From Pseudoalteromonas sp. G4 (GTDB lineage Bacteria; Pseudomonadota; Gammaproteobacteria; Enterobacterales; Alteromonadaceae), in assembly GCF_028875915.1 (NCBI RefSeq), contig NZ_JAPEHW010000047.1, forward strand, positions 1 through 33,161: a DNA stretch of 33,161 bases, in the 5' to 3' direction. Position 1 is the first letter of the stretch. Each line of letters starts with the position of its first letter. The position numbers and the translations under genes were made by a program. This document shows, piece after piece, positions 1 through 9,085 of this stretch. The notes below the pieces were generated by a model. That model ran no database searches. It had not been told where the DNA came from and was given only the letters and a program-made list of their open reading frames with translations.

Positions 1-2
1 TA

Positions 3-1808
3 ACATTACGCTTTTTTACCTTTACAGCAGCACAAAAAAACAACCTTGCAGTTGGCAGTAAAATTCGTTGCTTTGGCGAAATTCGTCGCGGGCGTAATGG
101 CTATGAAATGGCTCACCCAGAATATAAAGTCTTAGACGATAAAGGCTTAAATGAAATGGAAGAGTCACTTACCCCTGTTTATCCAACAACTGAAGGCTTA
201 AAACAGCTATCGCTTAGAAAGTTATGTGATCAAGCTGTGACATTATTAGAGCGCTACGATATTGAAGAGTTACTGCCAAGCCAATATCAGCCTGAGGGGT
301 ATAGTTTAAAACAAGCATTACTCACCTTACATAAACCAAGCCCTGAAGAAAGCACCTTATTACTTGAGCAGGGTCTACATCCTGCACAGCAACGGTTAGC
401 CTTTGAAGAAATCCTCGCTCAGAATTTAAGTTTATTAAAACTGCGCGCCAAGGGCCAAGTTCATATGGCGGTAACCCTGCCACCTAATAATCCCCTTGAA
501 CCACAACTGCTTGCGCAGCTACCTTTTACACCAACCAATGCACAACAACGTGTTGTTGCTGAAATAAAGCAAGATCTTACTAAACCCTACCCTATGATGC
601 GATTAGTGCAAGGTGATGTGGGCTCAGGTAAAACATTGGTTGCAGCGATGTCAGCACTTACAGCTATTAGCCAAGGCTATCAAGTTGCTTTAATGGCACC
701 AACAGAGATACTCGCTGAGCAACATGCCAATGCATTCCGTAACTGGTTTGAAGCTTTAGGCATTACCACAGCTTGGCTTGCTGGCAAAACAAAAGGCAAA
801 GAGCGCGCATTAGCGCTTGAGCAAATTGCATCGGGCGAAGCGCAGATGGTAATTGGCACTCATGCACTCTTTCAAGAGCAAGTCACTTTTAATAATTTAG
901 CGCTTATTATTATTGATGAGCAGCACCGCTTTGGTGTTCATCAGCGCTTAGAACTGAGGGAAAAAGGCAAAAATGGCAACTGTTACCCGCATCAGTTAGT
1001 GATGACCGCCACACCAATTCCTCGTACACTCGCAATGACTGCCTATGCAGATTTAGAAACCTCTATTATTGATGAGTTACCACCGGGAAGAACTCCCATA
1101 ACAACAGTGGCGATCCCAGATACACGCCGCCAAGATATTATTAAACGCGTCCAGCAATCAGTGATTCAAGATAAGCGCCAAGTGTATTGGGTATGTACAC
1201 TAATCGAAGAGTCCGAAGCATTGCAATGCCAAGCAGCTGAAGATACCGCTAAAGAACTAGCAAATTTGCTGCCTGATGTGTCCATAGAGCTTGTTCACGG
1301 CCGAATGAAGCCAGCTGAAAAACAATTTATTATGGCGGAGTTCAAGGCCGGTAAAATTGATGTTTTAGTTGCCACAACCGTGATTGAAGTGGGTGTAGAT
1401 GTACCTAACGCCAGCTTAATCATTATTGAAAACCCTGAACGTTTGGGGCTTGCTCAGTTGCACCAACTACGAGGCCGTGTTGGCCGTGGGGCTGTGGCAT
1501 CACACTGTGTACTGTTATATCACCCGCCGCTGTCAACCACCGGACAAAAACGACTAGGTGTGTTGCGTGACAGTAATGATGGTTTTGCTATTGCAGAGCG
1601 CGATTTAGAAATACGTGGCCCAGGTGAAGTGTTAGGTACTAAACAAACAGGACTCGCCGAATTTAAAATTGCCGATTTAGTAAGAGACAAAGCGGTAATA
1701 ACACAAGTCCGCCCTGTTGCCAAACGTTTTATAGAAGAGCATCAAGATCTTGCTGAAAAAATCATTACTCGCTGGTTACCCAATAAAGAACAGTTTGCCC
1801 AAGCTTAA
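3..1808 (+). CDS. recG: ATP-dependent DNA helicase RecG, 5' end cut by window edge
   Basis: Branch-migrating helicase that remodels stalled replication forks and Holliday junctions. The reading frame is open from base 3 through the first ATG at 108, and the 35 codons before that ATG match the RecG wedge (OB-fold) domain (LRFFTFTAAQKNNLAVGSK), so the gene begins upstream of the window; about 90 N-terminal residues are missing compared with the ~693-aa family. Visible SF2 motifs in order: Walker A GDVGSGKT, the RecG-type DEQH box in IIDEQHRFGVHQR, TATPIPRTLA, ATTVIEVGVDVP and QLRGRVGRG, then IRGPGEVLGTKQTG near the C-terminus. The stop lies one base from the stop of the convergent motX gene, so there is no room for a separate terminator between them. 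Confidence 0.97.
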   Translation, partial: TLRFFTFTAAQKNNLAVGSKIRCFGEIRRGRNGYEMAHPEYKVLDDKGLNEMEESLTPVYPTTEGLKQLSLRKLCDQAVTLLERYDIEELLPSQYQPEGYSLKQALLTLHKPSPEESTLLLEQGLHPAQQRLAFEEILAQNLSLLKLRAKGQVHMAVTLPPNNPLEPQLLAQLPFTPTNAQQRVVAEIKQDLTKPYPMMRLVQGDVGSGKTLVAAMSALTAISQGYQVALMAPTEILAEQHANAFRNWFEALGITTAWLAGKTKGKERALALEQIASGEAQMVIGTHALFQEQVTFNNLALIIIDEQHRFGVHQRLELREKGKNGNCYPHQLVMTATPIPRTLAMTAYADLETSIIDELPPGRTPITTVAIPDTRRQDIIKRVQQSVIQDKRQVYWVCTLIEESEALQCQAAEDTAKELANLLPDVSIELVHGRMKPAEKQFIMAEFKAGKIDVLVATTVIEVGVDVPNASLIIIENPERLGLAQLHQLRGRVGRGAVASHCVLLYHPPLSTTGQKRLGVLRDSNDGFAIAERDLEIRGPGEVLGTKQTGLAEFKIADLVRDKAVITQVRPVAKRFIEEHQDLAEKIITRWLPNKEQFAQA

Positions 1809-1809
1809 T

Positions 1810-2442
1810 TTATTTTTTTGCTCTCGCGAGTACACTTGGCGGCATTTTGGCAGCAAGCAGCGCTAGTTTCTTTTCGACTTCTTTATGCTGCTGTTTATCA
1901 TAAATCAGTGCACTATTGAGCCAGCGATAAGCATCTTCAAAATCTCTTGGACTCCCTAGGCCTGCATTAAATAAATCAACTAAGCGTATTTGCGCATTAA
2001 GATTGCCAAGTGATGCCGCTTCTCTTAAATAGACGATGGCTTTATCTAAGTCGCGTTGTACCAATTGACCTATATGATAATAACGTCCTAATTGCTCAAG
2101 CGCAGCTGCTAAGCCTTGATCTGCAGCCTCACGCATATAATACACACCTAAGTCTACATCACGCTCAACACACACAGCATAAGCAAGCATATCACCATAA
2201 AGGAATTGATATGCAGGCACTTTCATTTTGCTCGCGCGCGCTTCGATATCTTGCACTAACTGACAATCATCTAGTTTTACGCGGGTTAAATGTTCGTTTT
2301 TATTTATTAGTTTTATTAATTCATCTTGGCTGTAGATTTGCACTGCTTGTAGCTCTGGTGTTTCAGCAAATACACTTGTAGCACTTAGCAGTAAGCAAGA
2401 TGTAATAGCAGTTAGACGTAATGTTTTAACAAATAAACTCAT
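1810..2442 (-). CDS. motX: MotX-type sodium-driven flagellar motor protein (Sel1 repeats)
   Basis: Periplasmic component of the Na+-driven polar flagellar motor, where MotX works with MotY and the PomAB stator. The ATG at 2442 gives 210 aa with a 26-residue signal peptide ending SVFA; a longer frame from a TTG at 2454 adds only four residues. The mature protein has the segment VQIYSQDELIKLINKN, then DDCQLVQDIEARA and FLYGDMLAYAVCVERD, followed by Sel1-like repeats (YYMREAADQGLAAALEQLG, IVYLREAASLGNLNAQIRL, DAYRWLNSAL). From memory this matches Vibrio MotX along its whole length, which is also about 210 aa. Identification is by recalled family sequence, not a search. The gene is monocistronic, convergent with recG, and lies downstream of purA beyond an intrinsic terminator. 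Confidence 0.85.
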   Translation of the reverse strand: MSLFVKTLRLTAITSCLLLSATSVFAETPELQAVQIYSQDELIKLINKNEHLTRVKLDDCQLVQDIEARASKMKVPAYQFLYGDMLAYAVCVERDVDLGVYYMREAADQGLAAALEQLGRYYHIGQLVQRDLDKAIVYLREAASLGNLNAQIRLVDLFNAGLGSPRDFEDAYRWLNSALIYDKQQHKEVEKKLALLAAKMPPSVLARAKK

Positions 2443-2534
2443 ATATATACTCAAGCAATTTCATGTGTCGCAATCGCGATAACAACTACTAAATATTGAT
2501 ACAAAATATATACCAACCTGAAAGTTTCAGGCAT

Positions 2535-2564
2535 AAAAAAAGCTGCCAGAGGCAGCTTTTTTTT
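2535..2564 (-). terminator. Intrinsic terminator of purA
   Basis: A 6-bp GC-rich stem (GCTGCC/GGCAGC, 2542-2547 with 2551-2556) and an AGA loop are flanked by seven As and eight Ts, so the hairpin can end transcription in either direction. It sits 11 bp after the purA stop and upstream of motX. It should isolate motX from the purA operon. Confidence 0.9.
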
Positions 2565-2575
2565 AGAAATCTAGA

Positions 2576-3913
<1,338 letters not shown>

Positions 3914-4091
3914 TTAGGCGCAGATTCTATCAAAAAATGGGGGCAAAGATCACCCCGTTTAGCAGCTTTTTTCATCATTTTATCTAAATAACTTCAATTA
4001 AATTGGTATATACAAGCTAATTAAGCACTGTTGTTTTTAGATAATTTACTAATAAATTTAATTTTTATTTTATCCTTGGTCGTTTTTTATT

Positions 4092-4283
4092 TTATGGTTT
4101 TAACCACATAAAAAGCAGCCAACCAATTAAGGTTAAAGCTATGCCTATCATCCGCAATTGCGGATCAGTTAATTGCGCTATTTCACGTAAATACTCGCGC
4201 CATTTCGCTGGAAATAAAGCAGGCCCAAGCCCTTCAAAAATTAACAACAAAGCAAACGCCAGTAGCAATACATCAAAGCTCAT
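4092..4283 (-). CDS. yjeT: YjeT-like DUF2065 small membrane protein
   Basis: Small inner-membrane protein of the DUF2065 family, function unknown. The start was set at the ATG at 4283 because it has a GGAG ribosome site 6 nt upstream; the open frame extends to 4310 but that would place the start inside the hflC terminator hairpin. The 63-aa product (E. coli YjeT 65 aa) has one membrane helix near residues 3-20 (FDVLLLAFALLLIFEGLGPA), a polar link containing FPAKWREYLREIAQL, and a second helix near 43-60 (MIGIALTLIGWLLFMWLK). Position between hflC and purA is the same as in E. coli, which supports the call. Confidence 0.9.
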   Translation of the reverse strand: MSFDVLLLAFALLLIFEGLGPALFPAKWREYLREIAQLTDPQLRMIGIALTLIGWLLFMWLKP

Positions 4284-4295
4284 TATTTTCTCCAT

Positions 4296-4324
4296 AAAAA
4301 AGCCCTGCAAATGCAGGGCTTTTA
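4296..4324 (-). terminator. Intrinsic terminator after hflC, just upstream of yjeT
   Basis: The stem GCCCTGC/GCAGGGC (4302-4308 with 4313-4319) and AAAT loop are followed, on the minus strand, by six Us. It lies between the hflC stop (4348) and the yjeT ribosome site. yjeT expression from the hfl transcript would therefore need read-through. Confidence 0.88.
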
Positions 4325-4347
4325 ATATTATATTGCAACTGAGTAAT

Positions 4348-5223
4348 TTACTTACCGGTTTGCTTCATATACTTAAAGAAGTCACTATCAGGGCTAAGCA
4401 CCATAACGTCTTCTTTGTTTTTAAAGGTTGCTTTGTAAGCATCTAGGCTGCGTAAGAAGCTATAGAATTCAGCGTCTTTGTTGTACGCATCAGCATAGAT
4501 TTTTGCTGCTAACGCATCACCTTCACCACGTACACTTCGTGCATTACGCTCAGCATCAGCTAGCATAACAGTTACACGACGGTCTACGTCAGCGCGAATT
4601 TCTTCTGCTTTTTCCATACCTTCTGAACGGTGTTCTTTCGCTACAGCAGAACGCTCAGCACGCATACGCTGGAAAATTGAGTTACTAACTTCCGTAGGTA
4701 AGTTAATTTTCTTCACACGTACGTCAAGCACTTCAATACCAAGCTCAGCAGCACTTTCAGATGCTTGCGATAACGCTTCTTGCATCAGTGCGCTACGCTC
4801 ACCAGAGACAATTTCACGAATCGTACGAGAACCAAAGTTAGTTCTTAAACCGTTGTTAACTTTTTGCTTAAGTAGTGTTTCTGCGTATTGCTTATCACCA
4901 CGTGCACGCAGGTAAAACTTACTAAAGTCTTTAACGCGCCATTTAACATATGAGTCAACAATAAGGTCTTTCTTTTCACTTGTAACAAAGCGATCAGGTG
5001 AACCATCTAATGTTTGAATACGTGAATCCAGTTTACGTACTTGTGAAATAAACGGCACTTTAAACTGTAAGCCAGGTTCATAAACCACTGCGTTATCAAC
5101 ACCATCTTTCTTAACCTTACTGAATTCAAGAACAATTGCTTTTTGACCTTCAGGTACCACAAATACACTAGAGAAAGCTAGCATTGTTACAATAACAGCA
5201 ATAACTAATCCAAAGTTTCTCAT
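4348..5223 (-). CDS. hflC: HflC, FtsH-regulating SPFH/prohibitin protein
   Basis: Partner of HflK in the large periplasm-facing complex that encloses FtsH and modulates its proteolysis of membrane proteins. The 291-aa product is shorter than E. coli HflC (334 aa) but has the family order: an N-terminal membrane anchor (residues about 4-22, FGLVIAVIVTMLAFSSVFV), VPEGQKAIVLEFSKV, an SPFH/Band-7 domain to about residue 190, then a long charged helix (AERSAVAKEHRSEGMEKAEE) ending in SFLRSLDAYKATF. The start codon overlaps the hflK stop as ATGA at 5220-5223, so the two are translationally coupled and probably made in equal amounts. An intrinsic terminator follows. Confidence 0.96.
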   Translation of the reverse strand: MRNFGLVIAVIVTMLAFSSVFVVPEGQKAIVLEFSKVKKDGVDNAVVYEPGLQFKVPFISQVRKLDSRIQTLDGSPDRFVTSEKKDLIVDSYVKWRVKDFSKFYLRARGDKQYAETLLKQKVNNGLRTNFGSRTIREIVSGERSALMQEALSQASESAAELGIEVLDVRVKKINLPTEVSNSIFQRMRAERSAVAKEHRSEGMEKAEEIRADVDRRVTVMLADAERNARSVRGEGDALAAKIYADAYNKDAEFYSFLRSLDAYKATFKNKEDVMVLSPDSDFFKYMKQTGK

Positions 5224-6389
5224 TGGTTGTATCTCCCTGAGTTATAACGGTCGTTTGAATAACGATCGTTCGATGAATTCAATTGGCTGTTTTGTGTTGT
5301 GCCTAATTGTTGTCTTAAATTATCTACGTCATTGCGTTGACGAGCAGGCGTTGCATTTGCTGATGACTGCTGGATAATTTTATCCAGTGGTAGGTACATC
5401 ATATTATTGCCACCTTTAACATCGACAAGCACTTTAGATGTGCTACCAAGCACCTCTTCCATTGCTTCAATGTATAAACGCTGACGAGTAACTTGTTTCG
5501 CAGCTTGATACTCAGGAAGTAAGCGTTCGAAACGTGCAATCTCACCCTGTGCTTCAAGTGTTACACGCTCTTTATAAGCTTCAGCTTCCTGCGTCATACG
5601 AGTAACACGACCACGCGCAGTTGGTTCAATCTCACGTTGATATGCTTCAGCTTCACGAATAAAACGCTCTTCATCTTCTTGAGCAGCAATTGCATCATCA
5701 AATGCATCTTTAACTTCTGCCGGTGGGCGCGCATCTTTAAAGTTTACATCTGTCAGAACAATACCTAAGTTATAAGGAGTTATGATTTTCTCAAGCTCCT
5801 GCCAAGTGTCTTGACGCACTTGCTCACGACCTTTCGTTAAAACGTCATCCATTTTTGCATGACCAACAACATAGCGAAGCGCACTGTCTAACGCTTGTTG
5901 TAAACTGTGGTCTGCATCTGTCACACTAAAGCGATATAGATACGCGTCTGTAACACGATACTGAACAACAAACTCAACACTTACCACGTTCTCATCTTCT
6001 GTCAGCATAAAACCTGACGCTGATAATGAACGTACAGCTTCAACGTCAACCGGAATTACGCGGTCAACAAATGTCATCTTCCAACGAAGACCTGGCAATG
6101 CTATTTCATGAAACTGACCAAAGCGCAGTACAACACCACGTTCAGCTTCTTTTACCGTGTAAAAACCGCTTATCGCCCAAACCGTTACAGCGATGATTAA
6201 AACAAAGACCAGTGCGGGGCCACTTAAACCGCCGTTGCTTGATCCTTTTTTACCGCCAAATAAACCACCAAAACGGTCGCCATATTTGCGAAACACTTCA
6301 TCTAAATCAGGTGGACCCTGATCTCGACCGCCCTTGTTATTCCATGGGTCTTTGTCGTTGCCATTGTTACCCGGCTCGTTCCAGGCCAT
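5220..6389 (-). CDS. hflK: HflK, FtsH-regulating SPFH/prohibitin protein
   Basis: Forms the HflKC complex with HflC around FtsH. The 389-aa product starts MAWNEPGNNGNDKDPWNN, the usual Gly/Asn-rich HflK head, then DLDEVFRKYGDRFGGLFGG. A single membrane segment lies near residues 58-77 (PALVFVLIIAVTVWAISGFY), followed by the Band-7 domain (EAERGVVLRFGQF) and an extended Ala/Glu-rich coiled coil. The C-terminal tail is Asn/Arg/Tyr-rich with a repeated SNDRYNSGRYN pattern. The ATG at 6389 has GGAG 7 nt upstream. An 18-bp perfect palindrome lies 35 bp upstream, in the gap to hflX. Confidence 0.96.
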   Translation of the reverse strand: MAWNEPGNNGNDKDPWNNKGGRDQGPPDLDEVFRKYGDRFGGLFGGKKGSSNGGLSGPALVFVLIIAVTVWAISGFYTVKEAERGVVLRFGQFHEIALPGLRWKMTFVDRVIPVDVEAVRSLSASGFMLTEDENVVSVEFVVQYRVTDAYLYRFSVTDADHSLQQALDSALRYVVGHAKMDDVLTKGREQVRQDTWQELEKIITPYNLGIVLTDVNFKDARPPAEVKDAFDDAIAAQEDEERFIREAEAYQREIEPTARGRVTRMTQEAEAYKERVTLEAQGEIARFERLLPEYQAAKQVTRQRLYIEAMEEVLGSTSKVLVDVKGGNNMMYLPLDKIIQQSSANATPARQRNDVDNLRQQLGTTQNSQLNSSNDRYSNDRYNSGRYNQ

Positions 6390-6423
6390 AGCGCCACTCC
6401 AATATTAATAATTAAAATTAAAC

Positions 6424-6441
6424 TTTGGTAAATTTACCAAA
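6424..6441. promoter_or_regulatory. 18-bp perfect palindrome between hflX and hflK
   Basis: TTTGGTAAATTTACCAAA is an exact dyad in the 101-bp gap upstream of hflK. It has no loop and no U-tract, so a protein operator is more likely than a terminator. No known operator was recognised. Confidence 0.4.
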
Positions 6442-6490
6442 ACCTTAGGGGATTTTCTAATTTTTACGGTAAACAAATATTATTGAAAAG

Positions 6491-7774
6491 TTAAACTACT
6501 AACTCTTCTATTTGTTCACCAAACTCTTTTTTCAATCGCTGCCAATCCGACATTGGCAATCTTACATCCAATAACCAGTTACCTAGTTCATCAAAATTTT
6601 CAGTTTGTACCGCATTCAAACGATACAAAGCGCCCTGCAGACGGCCTAACTGAGGTGGTATGCAAATATTTTCATGGAACATTTGCTCAGCCAGACATTC
6701 ACCAATTGCTTGTAGCAACAACTCACAACCAACGCCTGTTTGCGCTGAAAGCCAAACGCGAATAGGTCTTCCTTCGTCATTACGGTCAATGCGCGGTGAC
6801 ACTTCTTCCACTAAGTCAATTTTGTTGTAAACCAATAATTGTGGCACATCATCCGCATCTATCTCCCTAAGTACATCCTGCACTTGCTCGATATTCTCTT
6901 GACGCCTCACATCTGCCACATCTACCACATGTAATTGCAAATCAGCTTCTCTTGTCTCTGCTAGAGTTGATTTAAATGCAGCAACTAAATCATGCGGTAA
7001 GTGACGAATAAAACCAACTGTATCTGCAAGAATCGTTGAACCTAGATCTGGCACTTCGATTTTACGAAGCGTTGGGTCGAGGGTTGCAAATAATTGGTCT
7101 GCAGCATACACGTCGCTATCTGTTATACGATTAAATAAGGTCGATTTACCGGCGTTGGTATAACCAACTAATGATACGGTTGGAATCTCATTTCGGTTTC
7201 GTGCACGGCGCCCTTGCTCACGCTGTTTTGCTACTTTTTCTAAGCGTTTTAAAATATTTTTTATTTTGCCACGAATTAACCGGCGGTCAGTCTCAAGTTG
7301 TGTTTCACCCGGGCCACGAAGACCAATACCACCTTTTTGTCTTTCAAGGTGCGTCCAACCACGGATTAATCGTGTTGAAATATGACGTAATTGGGCGAGC
7401 TCAACTTGTAGTTTACCTTCATGGGTACGCGCTCTTTGCGCAAAGATATCAAGAATCAAACTCGTTCTATCAAGCACGCGACATTTACATATCGCCTCTA
7501 AGTTACGTTCTTGTGAGGGGGATAATTCGTGATTAAAGATGATTACATCTGCATCATGGATTTTGACAATCTCAGCAATCTCTTCAGCTTTACCGCTACC
7601 TACGAAAAATTTGGCATGCGGGGATTGACGACTGCCTTGCACAATCGTCAATGCATTAACACCAGCTGAAGAAACGAGCATTTCCAATTCTTGCAAATCT
7701 TCACGATCGCCTTCATTTGGAAATTCGATATGAACTAAGACTGCCTGTTCACCGGCTTCATAACGGTCAAACAA
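6491..7774 (-). CDS. hflX: GTPase HflX (ribosome rescue/splitting)
   Basis: Ribosome-associated GTPase that splits stalled or heat-damaged 70S ribosomes. The 427-aa protein (E. coli 426) has the HflX N-domain (FFVGSGKAEEI, LSPSQERNLEAICKCRVLDR), the glycine-rich linker GGIGLRGPGETQLETDRR, then the G domain: G1 GYTNAGKSTL, switch/G3 DTVGF, G4 NKID, G5 SAQTG. The start is TTG at 7774: an in-frame TAA lies two codons upstream, the GGAG ribosome site is 8 nt away, and the product begins MFDRYEAGEQ like E. coli HflX. An out-of-frame ATG four bases upstream opens a three-codon reading frame from the same ribosome site. It lies 18 bp after hfq. Confidence 0.97.
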   Translation of the reverse strand: MFDRYEAGEQAVLVHIEFPNEGDREDLQELEMLVSSAGVNALTIVQGSRQSPHAKFFVGSGKAEEIAEIVKIHDADVIIFNHELSPSQERNLEAICKCRVLDRTSLILDIFAQRARTHEGKLQVELAQLRHISTRLIRGWTHLERQKGGIGLRGPGETQLETDRRLIRGKIKNILKRLEKVAKQREQGRRARNRNEIPTVSLVGYTNAGKSTLFNRITDSDVYAADQLFATLDPTLRKIEVPDLGSTILADTVGFIRHLPHDLVAAFKSTLAETREADLQLHVVDVADVRRQENIEQVQDVLREIDADDVPQLLVYNKIDLVEEVSPRIDRNDEGRPIRVWLSAQTGVGCELLLQAIGECLAEQMFHENICIPPQLGRLQGALYRLNAVQTENFDELGNWLLDVRLPMSDWQRLKKEFGEQIEELVV

Positions 7775-7792
7775 GCATTAAACTCCTATTAA

Positions 7793-8044
7793 TTAGTAGT
7801 TACCGCTCTCGTCTTCTGAACCTTGCGTCGCTTGGAAATTAACAGCGCGCGCTGGTACAACAGTTGAAATAGCGTGTTTATAAACCATTTGGTTTACTGT
7901 GTTTTCTAATAAAATCACAAATTGGTCAAATGACTGAATTTTACCTTGTAGCTTAATACCGTTAACTAAATAGATTGCTACGGGAATACGTTCACGACGT
8001 AACGCGTTTAAAAATGGGTCTTGTAATGATTGGCCTTTTGCCAT
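7793..8044 (-). CDS. hfq: RNA chaperone Hfq
   Basis: Hexameric Sm-like RNA chaperone that pairs small RNAs with mRNAs. The 83-aa product contains the Sm1 core ([34 protein letters not shown]) and Sm2 core ([15 protein letters not shown]) with the expected Q, F, KH residues of the proximal face and the RRER rim patch. Its C-terminal tail is only about 15 residues, acidic (GSEDESGNY), against a disordered tail of about 35 in E. coli. The ATG at 8044 has AAGGAA 8 nt upstream. It lies between miaA (80-bp gap, probably holding a promoter) and hflX. Confidence 0.97.
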   Translation of the reverse strand: MAKGQSLQDPFLNALRRERIPVAIYLVNGIKLQGKIQSFDQFVILLENTVNQMVYKHAISTVVPARAVNFQATQGSEDESGNY

Positions 8045-8124
8045 TGTTATTTTCCTTAGTTCTAGGTGTTCTTATAAAATTCGATAAATCTAACGAATTC
8101 AATTATTTTTACTGCACCACTCTA

Positions 8125-9042
8125 CTAGCTTAGCGAACTTAACACGCGTTGCAAGTTTTCTTCATCGCCAGACTCTAGCCAAGTAATATTTTGCCAGCCA
8201 CGCAACCAAGTTAACTGGCGTTTGGCAAGCTGACGCGTGGCAGCTATGCCTTTAAAAACCATTTCATCATAGTCACACTCTCCCGCCAAATAATCCCACA
8301 TTTGACGATAACCTACACATCGAATAGATGGAAGATCAGGGTGTAAGTCTTTTCTCTGATATAGGGTCATAACTTCTTTTTCAAACCCCATATCGAGCAT
8401 TATTTTAAATCTTTTTTCAATCCGCTGGTGTAAAATCGCGCGATCGCACGGTGCTATAGCAAACTGTAAAACGTCAAAAGGTAACGGCTCAGCTTTTACC
8501 TTCTGTAATTCGCTCATAGGTTTCCCCGTTAAACGGTAAACTTCTAGAGCACGATTTATGCGCTGCGAATCATTTTCATTGATTTTACTTGCAGCGACCG
8601 GATCCACATCGCTTAACATTTTATGCATTGCCGGCCAGCCTTTTTCTTGCGCTTCAATTTCTAATTGCGCTCGTATCACTTGGTCAGCATTGGGTAAAGG
8701 CGATAAACCTTCTAGCAATGCCTTGAAATACATCATGGTACCACCCACTAAGAGCGGAATTTTACCTTGGCTGTGCAACTGGGCAATATTATCTAGCGCA
8801 TCACGGCGAAAGTCAGCAGCAGAATAACTATCAGCAGGATCGATTAAATCAATGAGTCGATGTGGCGCTAATGCCAGCTCTTGTGCATTTGGCTTCGCAG
8901 AACCAATATCCATACCTTTGTAAACTAGGGCAGAGTCCACGCTAATTACTTCAGTATTTAAATGCTGACACAACTGTATTGCTAAATCTGTTTTACCAGA
9001 TGCTGTTGGACCCATTAAGCAGATAATTGGCAATTGTTGCAA
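8125..9042 (-). CDS. miaA: tRNA dimethylallyltransferase MiaA
   Basis: Transfers the dimethylallyl group to A37 of tRNAs reading UNN codons, the first step to i6A/ms2i6A. The 305-aa product has the P-loop [10 protein letters not shown] near residues 11-20, [17 protein letters not shown] near 36-52, [26 protein letters not shown], the tRNA-binding [14 protein letters not shown] and the late [16 protein letters not shown]. The start is TTG at 9042, supported by GAGGT 6 nt upstream and by the product starting close to the P-loop as in relatives. It follows mutL by 43 bp. Confidence 0.97.
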   Translation of the reverse strand: MQQLPIICLMGPTASGKTDLAIQLCQHLNTEVISVDSALVYKGMDIGSAKPNAQELALAPHRLIDLIDPADSYSAADFRRDALDNIAQLHSQGKIPLLVGGTMMYFKALLEGLSPLPNADQVIRAQLEIEAQEKGWPAMHKMLSDVDPVAASKINENDSQRINRALEVYRLTGKPMSELQKVKAEPLPFDVLQFAIAPCDRAILHQRIEKRFKIMLDMGFEKEVMTLYQRKDLHPDLPSIRCVGYRQMWDYLAGECDYDEMVFKGIAATRQLAKRQLTWLRGWQNITWLESGDEENLQRVLSSLS

Positions 9043-9085
9043 GGTTTTACCTCTGTTCGCTTAAGTACTAAATGCACTTTCAAAG

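Noticed and set aside
2010..2381. 123-codon plus-strand frame
   Set aside because: It lies entirely antisense to motX, has no ribosome site, and its product is His/Leu-rich without family features.
3949..3956. GGGG/CCCC mini-hairpin in the purA upstream region (about 3939-3956)
   Set aside because: The stem is only four pairs with a 9-nt loop and no U-run. It does not resemble any riboswitch or purine-responsive leader I know.
4284..4310. Longer yjeT start at 4310
   Set aside because: The codons MQGFF come from the hflC terminator hairpin, while a good GGAG site marks 4283.
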